A DNA stretch of 64,000 nucleotides from Pseudonocardia oceani (GCF_019263585.2 NZ_JADQDF010000001.1:1550001-1614000), one strand, 5' to 3'; shown: positions 39,194 through 50,674, counted from the stretch's first letter. Notes: generated by a model from the sequence alone, not told the origin. Numbers and translations are program-made.

Positions 39194-39291
39194 CGGCAGA
39201 CTCGCGCGGCCGGGCGGCGAACTCGCGTTCCCCCCGGCGAGTTTGCCGTTCTGCCCCGCGAGTTTGCCGATCCCGCCCGGCGAGTCTGCCG
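39194..39291. repeat. Palindromic element family D (five words)
   Basis: Outer arms CGGCAGACTCGC (39194-39205) and GCGAGTCTGCCG (39280-39291) are perfect complements. Between them are one more reversed word (CGGCGAACTCGC) and two more forward words (GCGAGTTTGCCG), giving two reversed and three forward copies. It lies between glgX and the FmdB-like gene, both on the plus strand. Confidence 0.75.
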
Positions 39292-39366
39292 CTGGTGCAC
39301 GCCGAGTCGGCCGGTCGCGCACGCCGGTACTCGCTCCCGGCACCCCCGGCGACCTACGATCCCCCC

Positions 39367-39594
39367 ATGCCGCGCTACGACTTCCGCTGCCGCGAGTGTG
39401 CGGACACCTTCGAGGTCAGTCGTCCGATGAGCGAGTCGGGCGAGCCCGCACCCTGCCCCGCGGGCCACGCCGACACCGTCAAGCTGCTCACGACCGTCTC
39501 CGTCGGGGGCCTGAGCAGCGGCTCCCGCGTCCCGGCCCGTGCCGGGGGCGGTGGTGGCGGCGGCGGGTGCTGCGGCGGTGGCTGCTGCGGATGA
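39367..39594 (+). CDS. FmdB-family zinc-ribbon protein
   Basis: The 75-residue protein starts MPRYDFRCRECADTFEVSRP, the FmdB zinc ribbon, with a second Cys/His set in PAPCPAGHADTVKLL. The tail is a glycine run followed by paired cysteines (CCGGGCCG), common in actinobacterial members. These proteins are called putative regulators, but their function is unknown. Confidence 0.85.
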   Translation: MPRYDFRCRECADTFEVSRPMSESGEPAPCPAGHADTVKLLTTVSVGGLSSGSRVPARAGGGGGGGGCCGGGCCG

Positions 39595-39735
39595 CGCACG
39601 GGTGACCGCGGGGTGGCCGAGCGCCGCCCGGTGATCACGCTCGGTGCACCGCGCCCTATTCTCCGCGCGGCCGGAGCGGCCCGTGCCCGACGCGGGCGCG
39701 GGCGGGACTCCGGATCGAGCGAAGGACGTACACAC

Positions 39736-40317
39736 GTGAGCACTCTCAGCGGCGGAAGCAGCCTCGCGGCAGGTCAGGCGGGCATCACCTCCGCCAACGG
39801 CCGCTACACCCTGGCCCTGCAGGCCGACGGCGACCTGACCGTCACCGACGGCTCGGGCGCGGTCGCCTGGAGCACCGGCACCGCGGGCAAGGACGTCGCC
39901 CGCGCCGACATGCAGGCCGACGGCAACTTCGTGCTCTACACCGCCGACAACGGCGTCGTCTGGGCCTCGGACACCGACGCCCCCGGTGGCGTCCTGGAGC
40001 TCCAGGACGACCGCAACCTGGTGCTCTACAAGGCCGACCGCACGGTCGCCTGGTCGCCCAACTCCTACATCAGCGAGTCCGACAAGGCGGCCCTGGACGC
40101 CGCCGAGGCCGCGGGTCGCGCCCGCGCCGAGGCCGACGCCGCTGCGGCTCCGGCGCCCGCCGCGGAACGCCGCTACACCGTGCAGCGCGGCGACTCACTG
40201 TCGAAGATCGCCAAGCAGTTCTACGGCAACGGAGGCGACTACATGCGCATCGCCCAGGCCAACGGCATCGCCAACCCCGACCTCATCCACCCGGGCCAGG
40301 ACCTGCTGATCCCCTGA
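39736..40317 (+). CDS. Bulb-type (GNA-like) lectin - LysM protein without signal peptide
   Basis: This 193-residue protein has a B-lectin domain (about 1-115) with three mannose-site-type repeats (QADGDLTVT, QADGNFVLY, QDDRNLVLY), an Ala-rich helical linker and a C-terminal LysM domain (about 143-192; YTVQRGDSLSKIAKQFYGNG ... HPGQDLLIP). The GTG at 39736 has AAGGA upstream. No secretion signal precedes the lectin. It could bind mannose-type sugars and peptidoglycan or another glycan. How it leaves the cell, if it does, is not evident. Confidence 0.85.
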   Translation: MSTLSGGSSLAAGQAGITSANGRYTLALQADGDLTVTDGSGAVAWSTGTAGKDVARADMQADGNFVLYTADNGVVWASDTDAPGGVLELQDDRNLVLYKADRTVAWSPNSYISESDKAALDAAEAAGRARAEADAAAAPAPAAERRYTVQRGDSLSKIAKQFYGNGGDYMRIAQANGIANPDLIHPGQDLLIP

Positions 40318-40334
40318 TCCCCGGCTCCTCGTTC

Positions 40335-40385
40335 GCAGGAAAGCCACGTTCATGCAACGGCGTTGCGTGAACGTGGCTTTCCTGC
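40335..40385. repeat. Palindromic element family A, copy 3 (near-perfect 51-bp palindrome)
   Basis: Arms of 25 bases (40335-40359 and 40361-40385; outer word GCAGGAAAGCCACG) differ at one position (a G-T wobble) around a single central base. It lies between the convergent lectin-LysM and glgP genes and is the best terminator candidate of the family. Confidence 0.85.
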
Positions 40386-40418
40386 AAGTCGGGGCGGGGG
40401 AGGGGACGGCGACGGGCC

Positions 40419-42950
40419 TCAGCCCGCCAGCACGACCTTCCCCAGCTCCGCCGGGCTCGCCAGCAGCGGGTGGGCCGGCAGCACCCGGACCGTGTAGCCC
40501 GTGAGCCCCGCGTGCGGCAGCGGCACCACGGCCTCGAACCGCTCCCCCGCACCGTCGGCCGAACCCACGTGCTTCATCGCGGCCGTGCGCTTGCGGGCGT
40601 CGAGCTGGTCGGTCTCGTCGACCGGCCCCACCACCGCCTCCACGACGACGTCCGACGCGTCCAGCCCGGCCAGCTCGACCACCGCGCGCACCGTCATCGG
40701 CGCGCCGACGACGGGCGTGTCCGGCAGCCCCGACGCGTCGACGCCCACGACCTGCACGCGGTTCCACGCGTCGCCCAGGCGCTGCCGGTAGGCCGCGAGC
40801 TCGCGCGCCGGCCCGAAGGAGTCGGCGACGATCCCGGCCGCCGCGCGGGCCGCCGGGTGGTAGAGCGTCTCGGTGTACTCCTGCACCATCCGCGCGGCCT
40901 GCACCTGCGGGCGCAGCGTCGTCAGCGTGTGGCGCACGAGCTCGACCCAGCGCGGCGGGACGCCGTCGGTGCGGTCGTAGAACGCCGGACCGACCTGCGT
41001 GGCCAGCAGCTCGTAGAGCGCGTTGGCCTCCAGGTCGTCGCGGCGGGTGGGGTCGGAGATGCCGTCGGCGGTGGGGATGGCCCAGCCGTTGCGGCCGTCG
41101 TAGAACTCGTCCCACCAGCCGTCGCGGATCGAGAGGTTGAGCCCGCCGTTGAGCGCCGACTTCATGCCCGAGGTCCCGCACGCCTCCAGCGGGCGGAGCG
41201 GGTTGTTCAGCCAGACGTCGCAGCCCCAGTAGAGGTAGCGGGCCATCGACATGTCGTAGTCGGGCAGGAACGTGATGCGGTGGCGCACCGCCGGGTCGTC
41301 GGCGAAGCGCACGATCTCCTGGATCAGCGCCTTGCCGCCGTCGTCGGCGGGGTGGCTCTTGCCCGCGACCACGAGCTGCACGGGCCGGTGCGGGTCGAGC
41401 AGCAGGTCGCGCAGCCGGTCCTTGTCGCGCAGCATCAGCGTCAGCCGCTTGTAGGTCGGCACGCGCCGGGCGAAGCCGACGGTGAGCACGTTCTCGTCGA
41501 ACACGTGCTCGGTCCAGCCCAGCTCGGGCAGCGACGCGCCGCGCTCCAGCCAGGCCTTGCGGACGCGGCGGCGCACCTCGGCGACCAGCCGCGAGCGCAG
41601 CGCGGTGCGCAGGTCCCACAGCTCGGCGTCGGTGACCGACGCCGCGGGGGCGTCCGGCGTGCCGATCAGCGCCGTGACCTCGCGGGCCTCCCAGGTGGCG
41701 CCGTGGACGCCGTTGGTGACCGAGCCGATCGGCACCTCGTCGGCGTCGAAGCCCTCCCACAGCCCGCCGAACATGCCGCGCGAGACGGCCCCGTGCAGCT
41801 GCGAGACGCCGTTGGCGCGCTGGGCCAGGCGCAGGCCCATGTGCGCCATGTTGAACATGTTCGGGTTGTCCTCGGCGCCCAGCGCGAGGACGCGCTGCAT
41901 CGGCACGCCGGGGAGCAGGGTCTCGCCGAAGTAGTGCTGCACCATGTCGACCGGGAAGCGGTCGATGCCCGCGGGCACCGGCGTGTGCGTGGTGAAGACG
42001 GTGCCCGCGCGGACGGCGGCGAGCGACTCGTCGAAGGAGAGGCCGTGGGCGTCCTGCAGCTCGCGGATGCGCTCCAGGCCGAGGAAGCCGGCGTGGCCCT
42101 CGTTGGTGTGGAAGACGGCGGGCTGCGGGTGGCCGGTGGCCTCGCAGAACGCGCGCACCGCCCGCACGCCGCCGACGCCGACCAGGATCTCCTGGCGGAT
42201 GCGCTGGTCCTGGTCGCCGCCGTAGAGGCGGTCGGTGACGCCGCGCAGGTCGGGCTCGTTCTCCTCGATGTCGGAGTCGAGCAGCAGCAGCGGGACGCGG
42301 CCGACGGCGGCCTGCCAGATCCGCGCGTGCAGCGTCCGCCCGCCGGGCATGGCGATCGCGACGAGCACGGGCGCGCCGTCGGCGGCGGTGAGCAGCTGCA
42401 GCGGCAGGCCCTGGGGGTCGAGCGCCGGGTAGTGCTCGAGCTGCCACCCGTCCAGCGATAGGGACTGGCGGAAGTACCCGGAGCGGTAGAGCAGCCCGAC
42501 CGCGACGAGCGGGACGCCGAGGTCGGAGGCGGCCTTGAGGTGGTCGCCGGCCAGCACGCCGAGGCCGCCGGAGTAGTTGGGCAGCACCTCCGAGACGCCG
42601 AACTCCATCGAGAAGTAGCCCACGGCCTCGGGCAGCGAGTCGTCGTCCTCGCGCTCGGACTGGTACCAGCGCGGGCCCTCGAGGTAGGCCGCGAGGTCGT
42701 CGGCCAGCTCCCGGACGGTGACGACGGTGTCGGCGTCCTTCGCGAGCGCCTCGAAGCGCTCGGTGGGGATCTCCCCGAGCAGGCGCACCGGGTCGTGGCC
42801 CGCGCGGTCCCACGCGTCGGGGTCGAGCGCGGCGAACAGGTCCTGCGTCGGCGGGTGCCAGCTCCAGCGCAGGTTGGTGGCCAGCGACTGGAGCGGCGCG
42901 AGCGCGGGCGGCAGCTGGGCGCGGACGGTGAACCGGCGGAGAGCTCTCAC
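40419..42950 (-). CDS. glgP: Alpha-glucan phosphorylase GlgP (short actinobacterial type)
   Basis: This 843-residue GT35 enzyme releases glucose-1-phosphate from alpha-1,4-glucan ends. Visible are the EFGVSEVLPNYSGGLGVLAGDH region, THTPVPAGIDRF, the phosphate-site GFARRVPTYKR, and the PLP-lysine region ending in ACGTSGMKSALNGG. I chose the GTG at 42950 (VRALRRFTVRAQLPP), which matches the family start and fits the candidate leaderless promoter upstream. It is divergent from glgE, as in Rv1328-Rv1327c type neighbourhoods. Confidence 0.93.
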   Translation of the reverse strand: MRALRRFTVRAQLPPALAPLQSLATNLRWSWHPPTQDLFAALDPDAWDRAGHDPVRLLGEIPTERFEALAKDADTVVTVRELADDLAAYLEGPRWYQSEREDDDSLPEAVGYFSMEFGVSEVLPNYSGGLGVLAGDHLKAASDLGVPLVAVGLLYRSGYFRQSLSLDGWQLEHYPALDPQGLPLQLLTAADGAPVLVAIAMPGGRTLHARIWQAAVGRVPLLLLDSDIEENEPDLRGVTDRLYGGDQDQRIRQEILVGVGGVRAVRAFCEATGHPQPAVFHTNEGHAGFLGLERIRELQDAHGLSFDESLAAVRAGTVFTTHTPVPAGIDRFPVDMVQHYFGETLLPGVPMQRVLALGAEDNPNMFNMAHMGLRLAQRANGVSQLHGAVSRGMFGGLWEGFDADEVPIGSVTNGVHGATWEAREVTALIGTPDAPAASVTDAELWDLRTALRSRLVAEVRRRVRKAWLERGASLPELGWTEHVFDENVLTVGFARRVPTYKRLTLMLRDKDRLRDLLLDPHRPVQLVVAGKSHPADDGGKALIQEIVRFADDPAVRHRITFLPDYDMSMARYLYWGCDVWLNNPLRPLEACGTSGMKSALNGGLNLSIRDGWWDEFYDGRNGWAIPTADGISDPTRRDDLEANALYELLATQVGPAFYDRTDGVPPRWVELVRHTLTTLRPQVQAARMVQEYTETLYHPAARAAAGIVADSFGPARELAAYRQRLGDAWNRVQVVGVDASGLPDTPVVGAPMTVRAVVELAGLDASDVVVEAVVGPVDETDQLDARKRTAAMKHVGSADGAGERFEAVVPLPHAGLTGYTVRVLPAHPLLASPAELGKVVLAG

Positions 42951-42960
42951 GCGCGGCAGG

Positions 42961-42989
42961 ATAGATGAATCGTGACCGGGATCGGTCAA
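42961..42989 (-). promoter_or_regulatory. Candidate leaderless promoter of glgP
   Basis: On the minus strand TTGACC (42984-42989) and ATCTAT (42961-42966) are 17 bases apart. The GTG at 42950 begins 10 bases after the -10 box, and no Shine-Dalgarno sequence is present. Confidence 0.45.
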
Positions 42990-43225
42990 GCAGAGGTCGG
43001 CGCCCCTGTGCGCGGAACGGGCGGGGTCCCCGATCGTGCGTCCCGCCGTCGCCGTCCCGACGGTGCCGCGAGCACCGCGGAGGCGCCCTGAGCGGCGGGC
43101 GGACCGCCCGGATGACGATCGCGTGAACCTTGCGGAATCGGTTCCGACCCGTTCCTTTCGTGGCGGGAGCGGGTAGGTACGGTTGTGACTCACGTGACGG
43201 CTGCTCAGTGGGGGTGTGTGCCGAG

Positions 43226-45199
43226 ATGACCGGACGAATCGGGATCGACGACGTCACTCCCTCGGTGAGCGGCGGGCGGCAGGCCGCGAAGGCCGTCGTC
43301 GGCGAGGTCATCCCGATCACCGCGGCGGTGTGGCGCGAGGGCCACGACGCCGTCGCCGCCAACGTCGTGTGGAAGCGGATCGGCAGCAAGGGCACCGCGC
43401 ACCACGTGCGCATGGAGCCCGTCGGCGTCGGCGGCGACACGTTCGGCGCCACCGTGGCCGCCGACGAGCCGGGCATGTGGACCTTCCGCATCGACGCCTG
43501 GAGCGACCCGTGGGCCACGTGGCGCCACGCCGTCACCAAGAAGATGGAAGCGGGCCAGAGCCCCGACGAGCTGGCCAACGACCTCGAGATCGGCGCCCGC
43601 CTGCTGCAGCGCGTGGGCCGCCGGCCCGCCGAGCGCGGCAACCGCGACCTCCTCTTCGGCGCCGCCAACGCCCTGCGCGACACCGCGATGCCGCTGCGCG
43701 CCCGCGTCGCCCCGGCGCTGTTCCCCGCCGTCCAGCAGATCATGACCGAGCGCCCCGTCCGCGAGCTGATCACGCGCGGCCGCGCCCAGCAGGTGTACGT
43801 CGACCGCGAGCGCGCGCTCTACGGCTCCTGGTACGAGTTCTTCCCCCGCTCCACCGGCGGCCGCGACGAGACCGGCCGCGCGGTCCACGGCTCGTTCGTC
43901 ACGTCGGCCAAGCAGCTCGACCGCATCGCCGCGATGGGCTTCGACGTCGTCTACCTCCCGCCGATCCATCCGGTCGGCACGAAGCACCGCAAGGGCCGCA
44001 ACAACAGCGTCAACGCCGGGCCCGGCGACGTCGGGTCGCCGTGGGCGATCGGCTCGGCCGAGGGCGGCCACGACGCCATCGACCCGGAGCTGGGCACGCT
44101 GGAGGACTTCGACGCCTTCGTGCAGCGCACGAACGACCTCGGCATGGAGGTCGCGCTCGACTTCGCACTGCAGTGCGCGCCCGACCACCCGTGGGTCGCC
44201 GAGCACCCGGAGTGGTTCACCGTCCGCCCCGACGGGTCGATCGCCTACGCGGAGAACCCGCCGAAGAAGTACCAGGACATCTACCCGATCAACTTCGACA
44301 ACGACCCGGCCGGGATCTACGCCGAGTCGCTGCGGGTGGTGCTGCACTGGGTCGAGCACGGCGTCAAGATCTTCCGCGTCGACAACCCGCACACCAAGCC
44401 GCCGAACTTCTGGCACTGGCTGATCTGGCAGGTCAAGGCCCGCCACCCCGAGGTGCTGTTCCTGGCCGAGGCGTTCACGCGCCCCGCGCGGCTGTTCGGC
44501 CTGGCGCGCCTGGGCTTCACCCAGAGCTACACCTACTTCACCTGGCGCACCACGAAGTCCGAGCTCACCGAGTTCGCCCTCATGCACGCCGAGCGCGCCG
44601 ACGAGGCCCGTCCGAACCTGTTCGTCAACACCCCGGACATCCTCCACGAGTCGCTGCAGACCGGCGGGCCGGGCATGTTCGCCATCCGCGCCACCCTGGC
44701 CGCCACCATGGCGCCGACGTGGGGCGTCTACTCCGGCTTCGAGCTCTACGAGGGCGAGCCGGTCAAGCCGGGCAGCGAGGAGTACCTCAACTCCGAGAAG
44801 TACGAGCTGCGCCCCCGCGACTTCGAGGCGGCCGCGGCGTCGGGCAACTCGCTGGAGCCCTACCTCACGCGGCTCAACGAGATCCGCAAGGCGCACCCCG
44901 CGCTGCAGCAGCTGCGCGACATCACGTTCCACCACGTCGACAACGAGCAGATCATCGCCTACTCCAAGACCGAGCCCGCCACGGGCGACACGGTCCTGGT
45001 GGTCTGCACGCTCGACTCCCATGCGGCCCAGATCGGCACGACCTCGCTCGACATGCCGGCGCTGGGCCTGGGCTGGAACGACCGCTTCACGGTGCACGAC
45101 GAGGTCAGCGGCGAGACCTACGAGTGGGGCCAGTTCAACTACGTCGACCTCCAGCCGTGGCACCACGTGGCGCACATCTTCCGCGTCCAGCGGGGCTGA
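43226..45199 (+). CDS. glgE: Maltosyltransferase GlgE (alpha-1,4-glucan:maltose-1-phosphate)
   Basis: GlgE extends alpha-1,4-glucan by maltosyl units from maltose-1-phosphate. The 657-residue GH13_3 protein has the nucleophile Asp386 in [11 protein letters not shown] and the acid/base Glu415 in [10 protein letters not shown], plus the GlgE-specific [14 protein letters not shown] segment. The ATG at 43226 ([12 protein letters not shown]) fits the family start; the upstream in-frame stretch is not conserved. It leads the glgE-treS-maltokinase operon and is divergent from glgP. A short CGGAA-N4-TTCCG repeat lies at 43133-43146. Confidence 0.96.
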   Translation: MTGRIGIDDVTPSVSGGRQAAKAVVGEVIPITAAVWREGHDAVAANVVWKRIGSKGTAHHVRMEPVGVGGDTFGATVAADEPGMWTFRIDAWSDPWATWRHAVTKKMEAGQSPDELANDLEIGARLLQRVGRRPAERGNRDLLFGAANALRDTAMPLRARVAPALFPAVQQIMTERPVRELITRGRAQQVYVDRERALYGSWYEFFPRSTGGRDETGRAVHGSFVTSAKQLDRIAAMGFDVVYLPPIHPVGTKHRKGRNNSVNAGPGDVGSPWAIGSAEGGHDAIDPELGTLEDFDAFVQRTNDLGMEVALDFALQCAPDHPWVAEHPEWFTVRPDGSIAYAENPPKKYQDIYPINFDNDPAGIYAESLRVVLHWVEHGVKIFRVDNPHTKPPNFWHWLIWQVKARHPEVLFLAEAFTRPARLFGLARLGFTQSYTYFTWRTTKSELTEFALMHAERADEARPNLFVNTPDILHESLQTGGPGMFAIRATLAATMAPTWGVYSGFELYEGEPVKPGSEEYLNSEKYELRPRDFEAAAASGNSLEPYLTRLNEIRKAHPALQQLRDITFHHVDNEQIIAYSKTEPATGDTVLVVCTLDSHAAQIGTTSLDMPALGLGWNDRFTVHDEVSGETYEWGQFNYVDLQPWHHVAHIFRVQRG

Positions 45200-45292
45200 A
45201 CGCGCCGGGCGGCCGCCCGCGGATGAGACGTTCGGGTCGCAGGCGCCGCCACGTGCTGTGGACCCCGCGCCGTCCGATTAACCTCGGCGGCG

Positions 45293-47016
<1,724 letters not shown>

Positions 47017-47020
<4 letters not shown>

Positions 47021-48399
47021 ACGAACTCCCCGACCTGCTCACCACCTGGCTTCCCCAGCAGCGCTGGTTCGCCGCGAAGGGCCGCCCCGTCGGGTCGGTC
47101 GAGATCGCGGCCCGGACGCCCCTGATGACCGACGGGGAGCCGCTGGTCGACCACCTGCTGCTCGCCGTGTCCTTCACCGACGGCTCGCCGGTGCAGCACT
47201 ACCAGCTCTGGCTCGGGCGCCGGGAGCACCCGCGGGCCGACCTGGAGCACGTCGTCATCGGTTCCGTCGACGGTGCGCTCGCCTACGACGCGCTGTGGGA
47301 CGTCGAGGTCACGGCCTGGCTCCTCGAGACCCTGCGCGCGGGCGGCACCGTCGGCGGCATCGCCTTCGTGCCCGAGCCCGGCGCGGAGATCGCGCAGGGA
47401 GTGGCCGGGCGCGTGCTGGGCATCGAGCAGTCGAACACCTCGGTGTCCTGGGGCGAGAGGTCGATCCTCAAGGTCTTCCGCCGGGTCGTCCCCGGCCTCA
47501 ATCCCGACCTGGAGCTGCACCGCGCGCTGCGCTCGGTCGACTCGAACGAGGTCGCGGCCCTGCAGGGCGCGATCGAAGGCACCGTCGACGGCGCCCCGGC
47601 CACGCTGGGGATGCTTCAGGACTTCGCGGCCAATTCCGCCGACGGCTGGTCGATGGCGCTGGCCAGCGTCCGCGACCTGCTCGCCGAGGGCGACCTCCGC
47701 GCCGACGAGGTGGGCGGCGACTTCGCCGCGGAGGCCTCGCGGCTGGGCGAGACGGTCGGCGTGGTGCACGACGAGCTGCGCCGCGCGCTGGGCACCGGCG
47801 AGCGCGACGCCCGCGAGATCGCCGCGGTGTGGCACCAGCGCCTGGCCGTCACCACGGCGGAGGTGCCCGCGCTCGCGCCGCACGTCGACGCCATCCGGGC
47901 CACCTACGACGCCGTCGCGGGGCTGGGGGCGCCGCTGCCCGCGCAGCGCGTCCACGGCGACCTGCACCTGGGCCAGACCCTGCGCACCCCCTACGGCTGG
48001 CTGGTCATCGACTTCGAGGGCGAGCCCGCCGCGCCGCTGGAGGAGCGGGTGCGGCCCGACTCGTGCCTGCGCGACGTCGCCGGGATGCTCCGCTCGTTCG
48101 ACTACGCCGCGTTCCACCAGATCCTGCAGTGGGAGCCGGGCACGTTCGCCGACCCCGACCACGACTCGCAGCTGGTGTGGCGCGCCAACGAATGGGCCGA
48201 GCGCAACCGCGGCGCCTTCTGCGACGGCTACGCGCTGCGCGCCGGCAGCGACCCCCGCGACCAGCGCATGCTGCTGCGGGCCTTCGAGCTCGACAAGGCC
48301 GTCTACGAGCTGCTCTACGAGACCCGCAGCCGCCCGGCCTGGGCGCCGATCCCGCTGGCCTCCATCGCCCGCCTCACGTCCGAGGAGACGGTGCGCTGA
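47017..48399 (+). CDS. mak: Maltokinase (Mak/Pep2)
   Basis: The 460-residue aminoglycoside-phosphotransferase-fold enzyme makes maltose-1-phosphate, the GlgE substrate. Its catalytic loop is VHGDLHLGQTL and the metal-binding Asp lies in LVIDFEGEP; the N-terminal cap (LLTTWLPQQRWFAAKGRP) is the Pep2 signature. GGAGGA inside the end of treS precedes the GTG at 47017. In related genomes glgB follows; here a two-gene MntA/HepT-like module and an insertion sequence intervene. Confidence 0.94.
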
Positions 48400-48418
48400 C
48401 GCGCGTACTCTGCGCCCC

Positions 48419-48796
48419 GTGACCCCGGAAGCGATCAGCGCGCTGCTCGCCCGGCGGCCCGGCGTGCTGCTCGCGGTGCTGCACGGGTCGCGGGCGCGCG
48501 GTGACGGTGGTCCGGCGTCCGACTGGGACATCGGCGTGGTCACCGACGGCGGCGTCGACCTCGCCGCCCTCACCGCGGACCTCGCGTCCGCGCTCGGCAC
48601 GGACGCGGTGGACGTCGTCGACCTCGGCCGGGCGAGCGCGCTCCTGCGCTACCGCGCCGCGAGGGACGGGATGGCGCTCCTGGAGCGCGCGCCCGACGCG
48701 TTCCTGGAGTTCCGGATCGAGGCCACCCGGTTCTGGTGCGATGCGGGCCCGGTGATCCGCGCGGCGCAGGAGCGCGTGCTGGCGGATCTCGGATGA
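48419..48796 (+). CDS. MntA-like minimal nucleotidyltransferase (putative antitoxin)
   Basis: This 125-residue protein has the nucleotidyltransferase motif with Gly23-Ser24, Asp35 and Asp37 (HGSRARGDGGPASDWDIGVV). MntA proteins inactivate HepT toxins by transferring AMP to a tyrosine. The next gene, 13 bases on, encodes a HEPN protein, so the pair forms a MNT/HEPN module. The GTG at 48419 lies 20 bases after the maltokinase stop; readthrough from the glg operon is likely. Confidence 0.82.
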   Translation: MTPEAISALLARRPGVLLAVLHGSRARGDGGPASDWDIGVVTDGGVDLAALTADLASALGTDAVDVVDLGRASALLRYRAARDGMALLERAPDAFLEFRIEATRFWCDAGPVIRAAQERVLADLG

Positions 48797-48809
48797 CGGG
48801 GATCGGCCG

Positions 48810-49235
48810 GTGACCGGCATCGACCGTGAGCTCCTCGCGGAACGCGCGGCCTCCGTGGGTCGCCACCTCGACCGGGTCGCCGCTCATCTGCCCGCCGACC
48901 CGGACGGGCTGGGCCCGCTCAGCGCGGCCACCGACACAGTCGTCCTCCACCTGTGGCAGGCCGTGCAGGTGACGATCGACCTCGCCGTATCCTCGTGCGT
49001 CCGACTCGGACTCGGCAGCCCACCGACCTACGGCGACGCGTTCCGCTCCCTGGCCGCCGCCGGGGTGGTCGACGGTGAGCTGGCCGGGCGGCTCGCACGG
49101 GCCGCGGGGTTCCGGAACCTCGTGGTGCACGCCTACGCCGACCTGGACCTGCGCCGGGTGCACGCGATCGCCTCGGACGGCCCCGCCGACCTGCGCGCCT
49201 TCCTGTCCGCGCTGCGCGACCGCGCCGCCGGCTGA
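48810..49235 (+). CDS. HepT-like HEPN ribonuclease (putative toxin)
   Basis: The 141-residue helical protein carries the HEPN active-site motif R-x4-H (Arg102, His107, in FRNLVVHAY) of the HepT/DUF86 group. The tyrosine at 109 is where partner AMPylation occurs in characterised systems. It follows the MntA-like gene by 13 bases. The target duplication of the insertion sequence starts inside its TGA stop, leaving the protein intact. Confidence 0.82.
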   Translation: MTGIDRELLAERAASVGRHLDRVAAHLPADPDGLGPLSAATDTVVLHLWQAVQVTIDLAVSSCVRLGLGSPPTYGDAFRSLAAAGVVDGELAGRLARAAGFRNLVVHAYADLDLRRVHAIASDGPADLRAFLSALRDRAAG

Positions 49236-49241
49236 GGGCTC

Positions 49242-50674
49242 GGTAGCGTCCGGCAGCGTTGAACTTTCGGGATCTTGCGGTGGAGGGTGGTGCCCTTCGT
49301 CGTGAGGAACTGCCATGGCTGTGGCTAGTGTCGTGCTCAGTGCTGAGCTGCCGGAGCTCGATGGATCTCTGAGGTGGTCTCAGCTCGAGGCATGGGCGGT
49401 GGCGATGCGTGACGAGGTGCCCGCCGTGGTCCTGGCTGCCGCTCTGGAGCAGGCGCAGGACCGGTTGATCGACCGGGTCTGCGGGCCTCGTTGGCTCCCG
49501 GTGCGTGACCTTCCGGCGCCGTTCGCGTGCCCGGGGTGCGGGGTGATGCAGGACTTCGGGCGCAAGGGCAGACGATCACGCCCACGACGGATCGATATCG
49601 CGGTCGGAGTCGTGCGCCTGCATTTGGCGAACGTGGGCTGTCGGGCCTGCGGCCGGGTCTTCGCACCGTTGCTGCTGATGCTGGACCTGTCCGGCCGCCG
49701 CCGCACCGACCGGCTCGCGGTGGACCTGGCCGAGCTGGCCAGCCAGATGTCCTTCGCCCGCGCCGCGCAGGTCGCCCGATCGTTCGGAGCGCCGGCCTCG
49801 ACCGGACGCGCTCATCACGCAGTGGCCGACGTGGCACCGCTACTGGACGGGATCGGTGCGGCCGAGCTGATCGACAGCGGGGCCTCAGCCGCGGTGGTCA
49901 TCCTGGACGGCACCGGGATGCGCGCCGGGCCGCGGCGGTTGGGGATCGCCTGCAACATCGCGCTGGGGCTGACCGCGCGCAGCGGGCCCCGGCGACGCCG
50001 TCGCGCCCACACCGTCCTGCTCGGTGTCACCATCGATCAGCCCTGGGCGGCGATGGGTGAGCAGCTGGCCGCGCTGGACGCCCCGGTCATCGTCGTGGTC
50101 GACGGGGAGCCGGCGATCACGCGGCTGGCCGAGACCACCTGGCCCGACACCCCTATCCAGCGCTGCTGGTGGCACCTGCCCCGAGCGCTGCGGTGGGCGC
50201 TCTACGCCGACAAGGCCCCGCATCCCTGGGCGAACGCCAAGCGGGCCGAGCTGGCCGAGTTGCTGCGCCGCACCGCCCGCGAGCACCGCACCCACAGCCA
50301 AGCCCTGCACTCCTACGACACGTTCAGCGCCTCGATCACCGGCGCGCACCACCACGCGGCGACCGAGTTGCTCCTGGGCGCCCGCGACCAGGTCTTCACC
50401 TGTCTGTTGCCCGAGGTCCGAAGGGACCTCGCCTGGCTCGGCGGCCCCGAGCTGGGCAGCGGTGTGCTGGAACGGGTCATGCGCGAACTCAACGCCCGCA
50501 CCGACATCGGCGGAAGCCGATGGTCGATCAACGGGCTACGCGACCTCGTCACCGTCCAACTCGCACGGATGACAGACCACCCGGCCTGGCGGACACTGCG
50601 GCAGAACACCCATCCGTTCAGCACCATCAGCTACAAGATCAGCACACCGAAGTTCAACGCTTGCTGACGCTACC
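49242..50674 (+). mobile_element. Complete insertion sequence with 29-bp ends and 8-bp target duplication
   Basis: Imperfect inverted ends run from GGTAGCGTC at 49242 (to about 49270) and its complement at 50646-50674; both continue AGCGTTGAACTT. The target duplication GAGGGCTC is at 49234-49241 and 50675-50682. The element is 1433 bp and holds one transposase gene whose stop lies inside the right end. Intact ends and an exact duplication suggest recent insertion. Confidence 0.92.
49315..50667 (+). CDS. DDE-type transposase (zinc-ribbon N-terminus; family unresolved)
   Basis: The 450-residue protein has an N-terminal Cys4 ribbon (CPGCG and CRACGRVFAP), then candidate catalytic acids in VVILDGTGMRAG, VIVVVDGEPAI and the late GSGVLERVMRELNART segment followed by SRWSINGLR. 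QRCWWHLPRALRWAL is typical of cut-and-paste transposases. The layout recalls ISKra4, ISLre2 or ISL3 groups, but I cannot decide between them. Codon use is less GC-biased than in the flanking glg genes, in line with transfer. Confidence 0.85.
   Translation: MAVASVVLSAELPELDGSLRWSQLEAWAVAMRDEVPAVVLAAALEQAQDRLIDRVCGPRWLPVRDLPAPFACPGCGVMQDFGRKGRRSRPRRIDIAVGVVRLHLANVGCRACGRVFAPLLLMLDLSGRRRTDRLAVDLAELASQMSFARAAQVARSFGAPASTGRAHHAVADVAPLLDGIGAAELIDSGASAAVVILDGTGMRAGPRRLGIACNIALGLTARSGPRRRRRAHTVLLGVTIDQPWAAMGEQLAALDAPVIVVVDGEPAITRLAETTWPDTPIQRCWWHLPRALRWALYADKAPHPWANAKRAELAELLRRTAREHRTHSQALHSYDTFSASITGAHHHAATELLLGARDQVFTCLLPEVRRDLAWLGGPELGSGVLERVMRELNARTDIGGSRWSINGLRDLVTVQLARMTDHPAWRTLRQNTHPFSTISYKISTPKFNAC

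Noticed and set aside
43133..43146. CGGAA-N4-TTCCG inverted repeat upstream of glgE as a defined operator
   Set aside because: The arms are only five bases long and no second copy was found nearby, so it is mentioned only under glgE.
40195..43773. A 1192-codon frame overlapping glgP
   Set aside because: It is a shifted frame of glgP and part of glgE antisense, with no recognisable domain.
49242..50674. A composite transposon carrying the MntA/HepT pair
   Set aside because: Only one IS copy is present, and its 8-bp target duplication directly flanks it; the pair lies outside the element.
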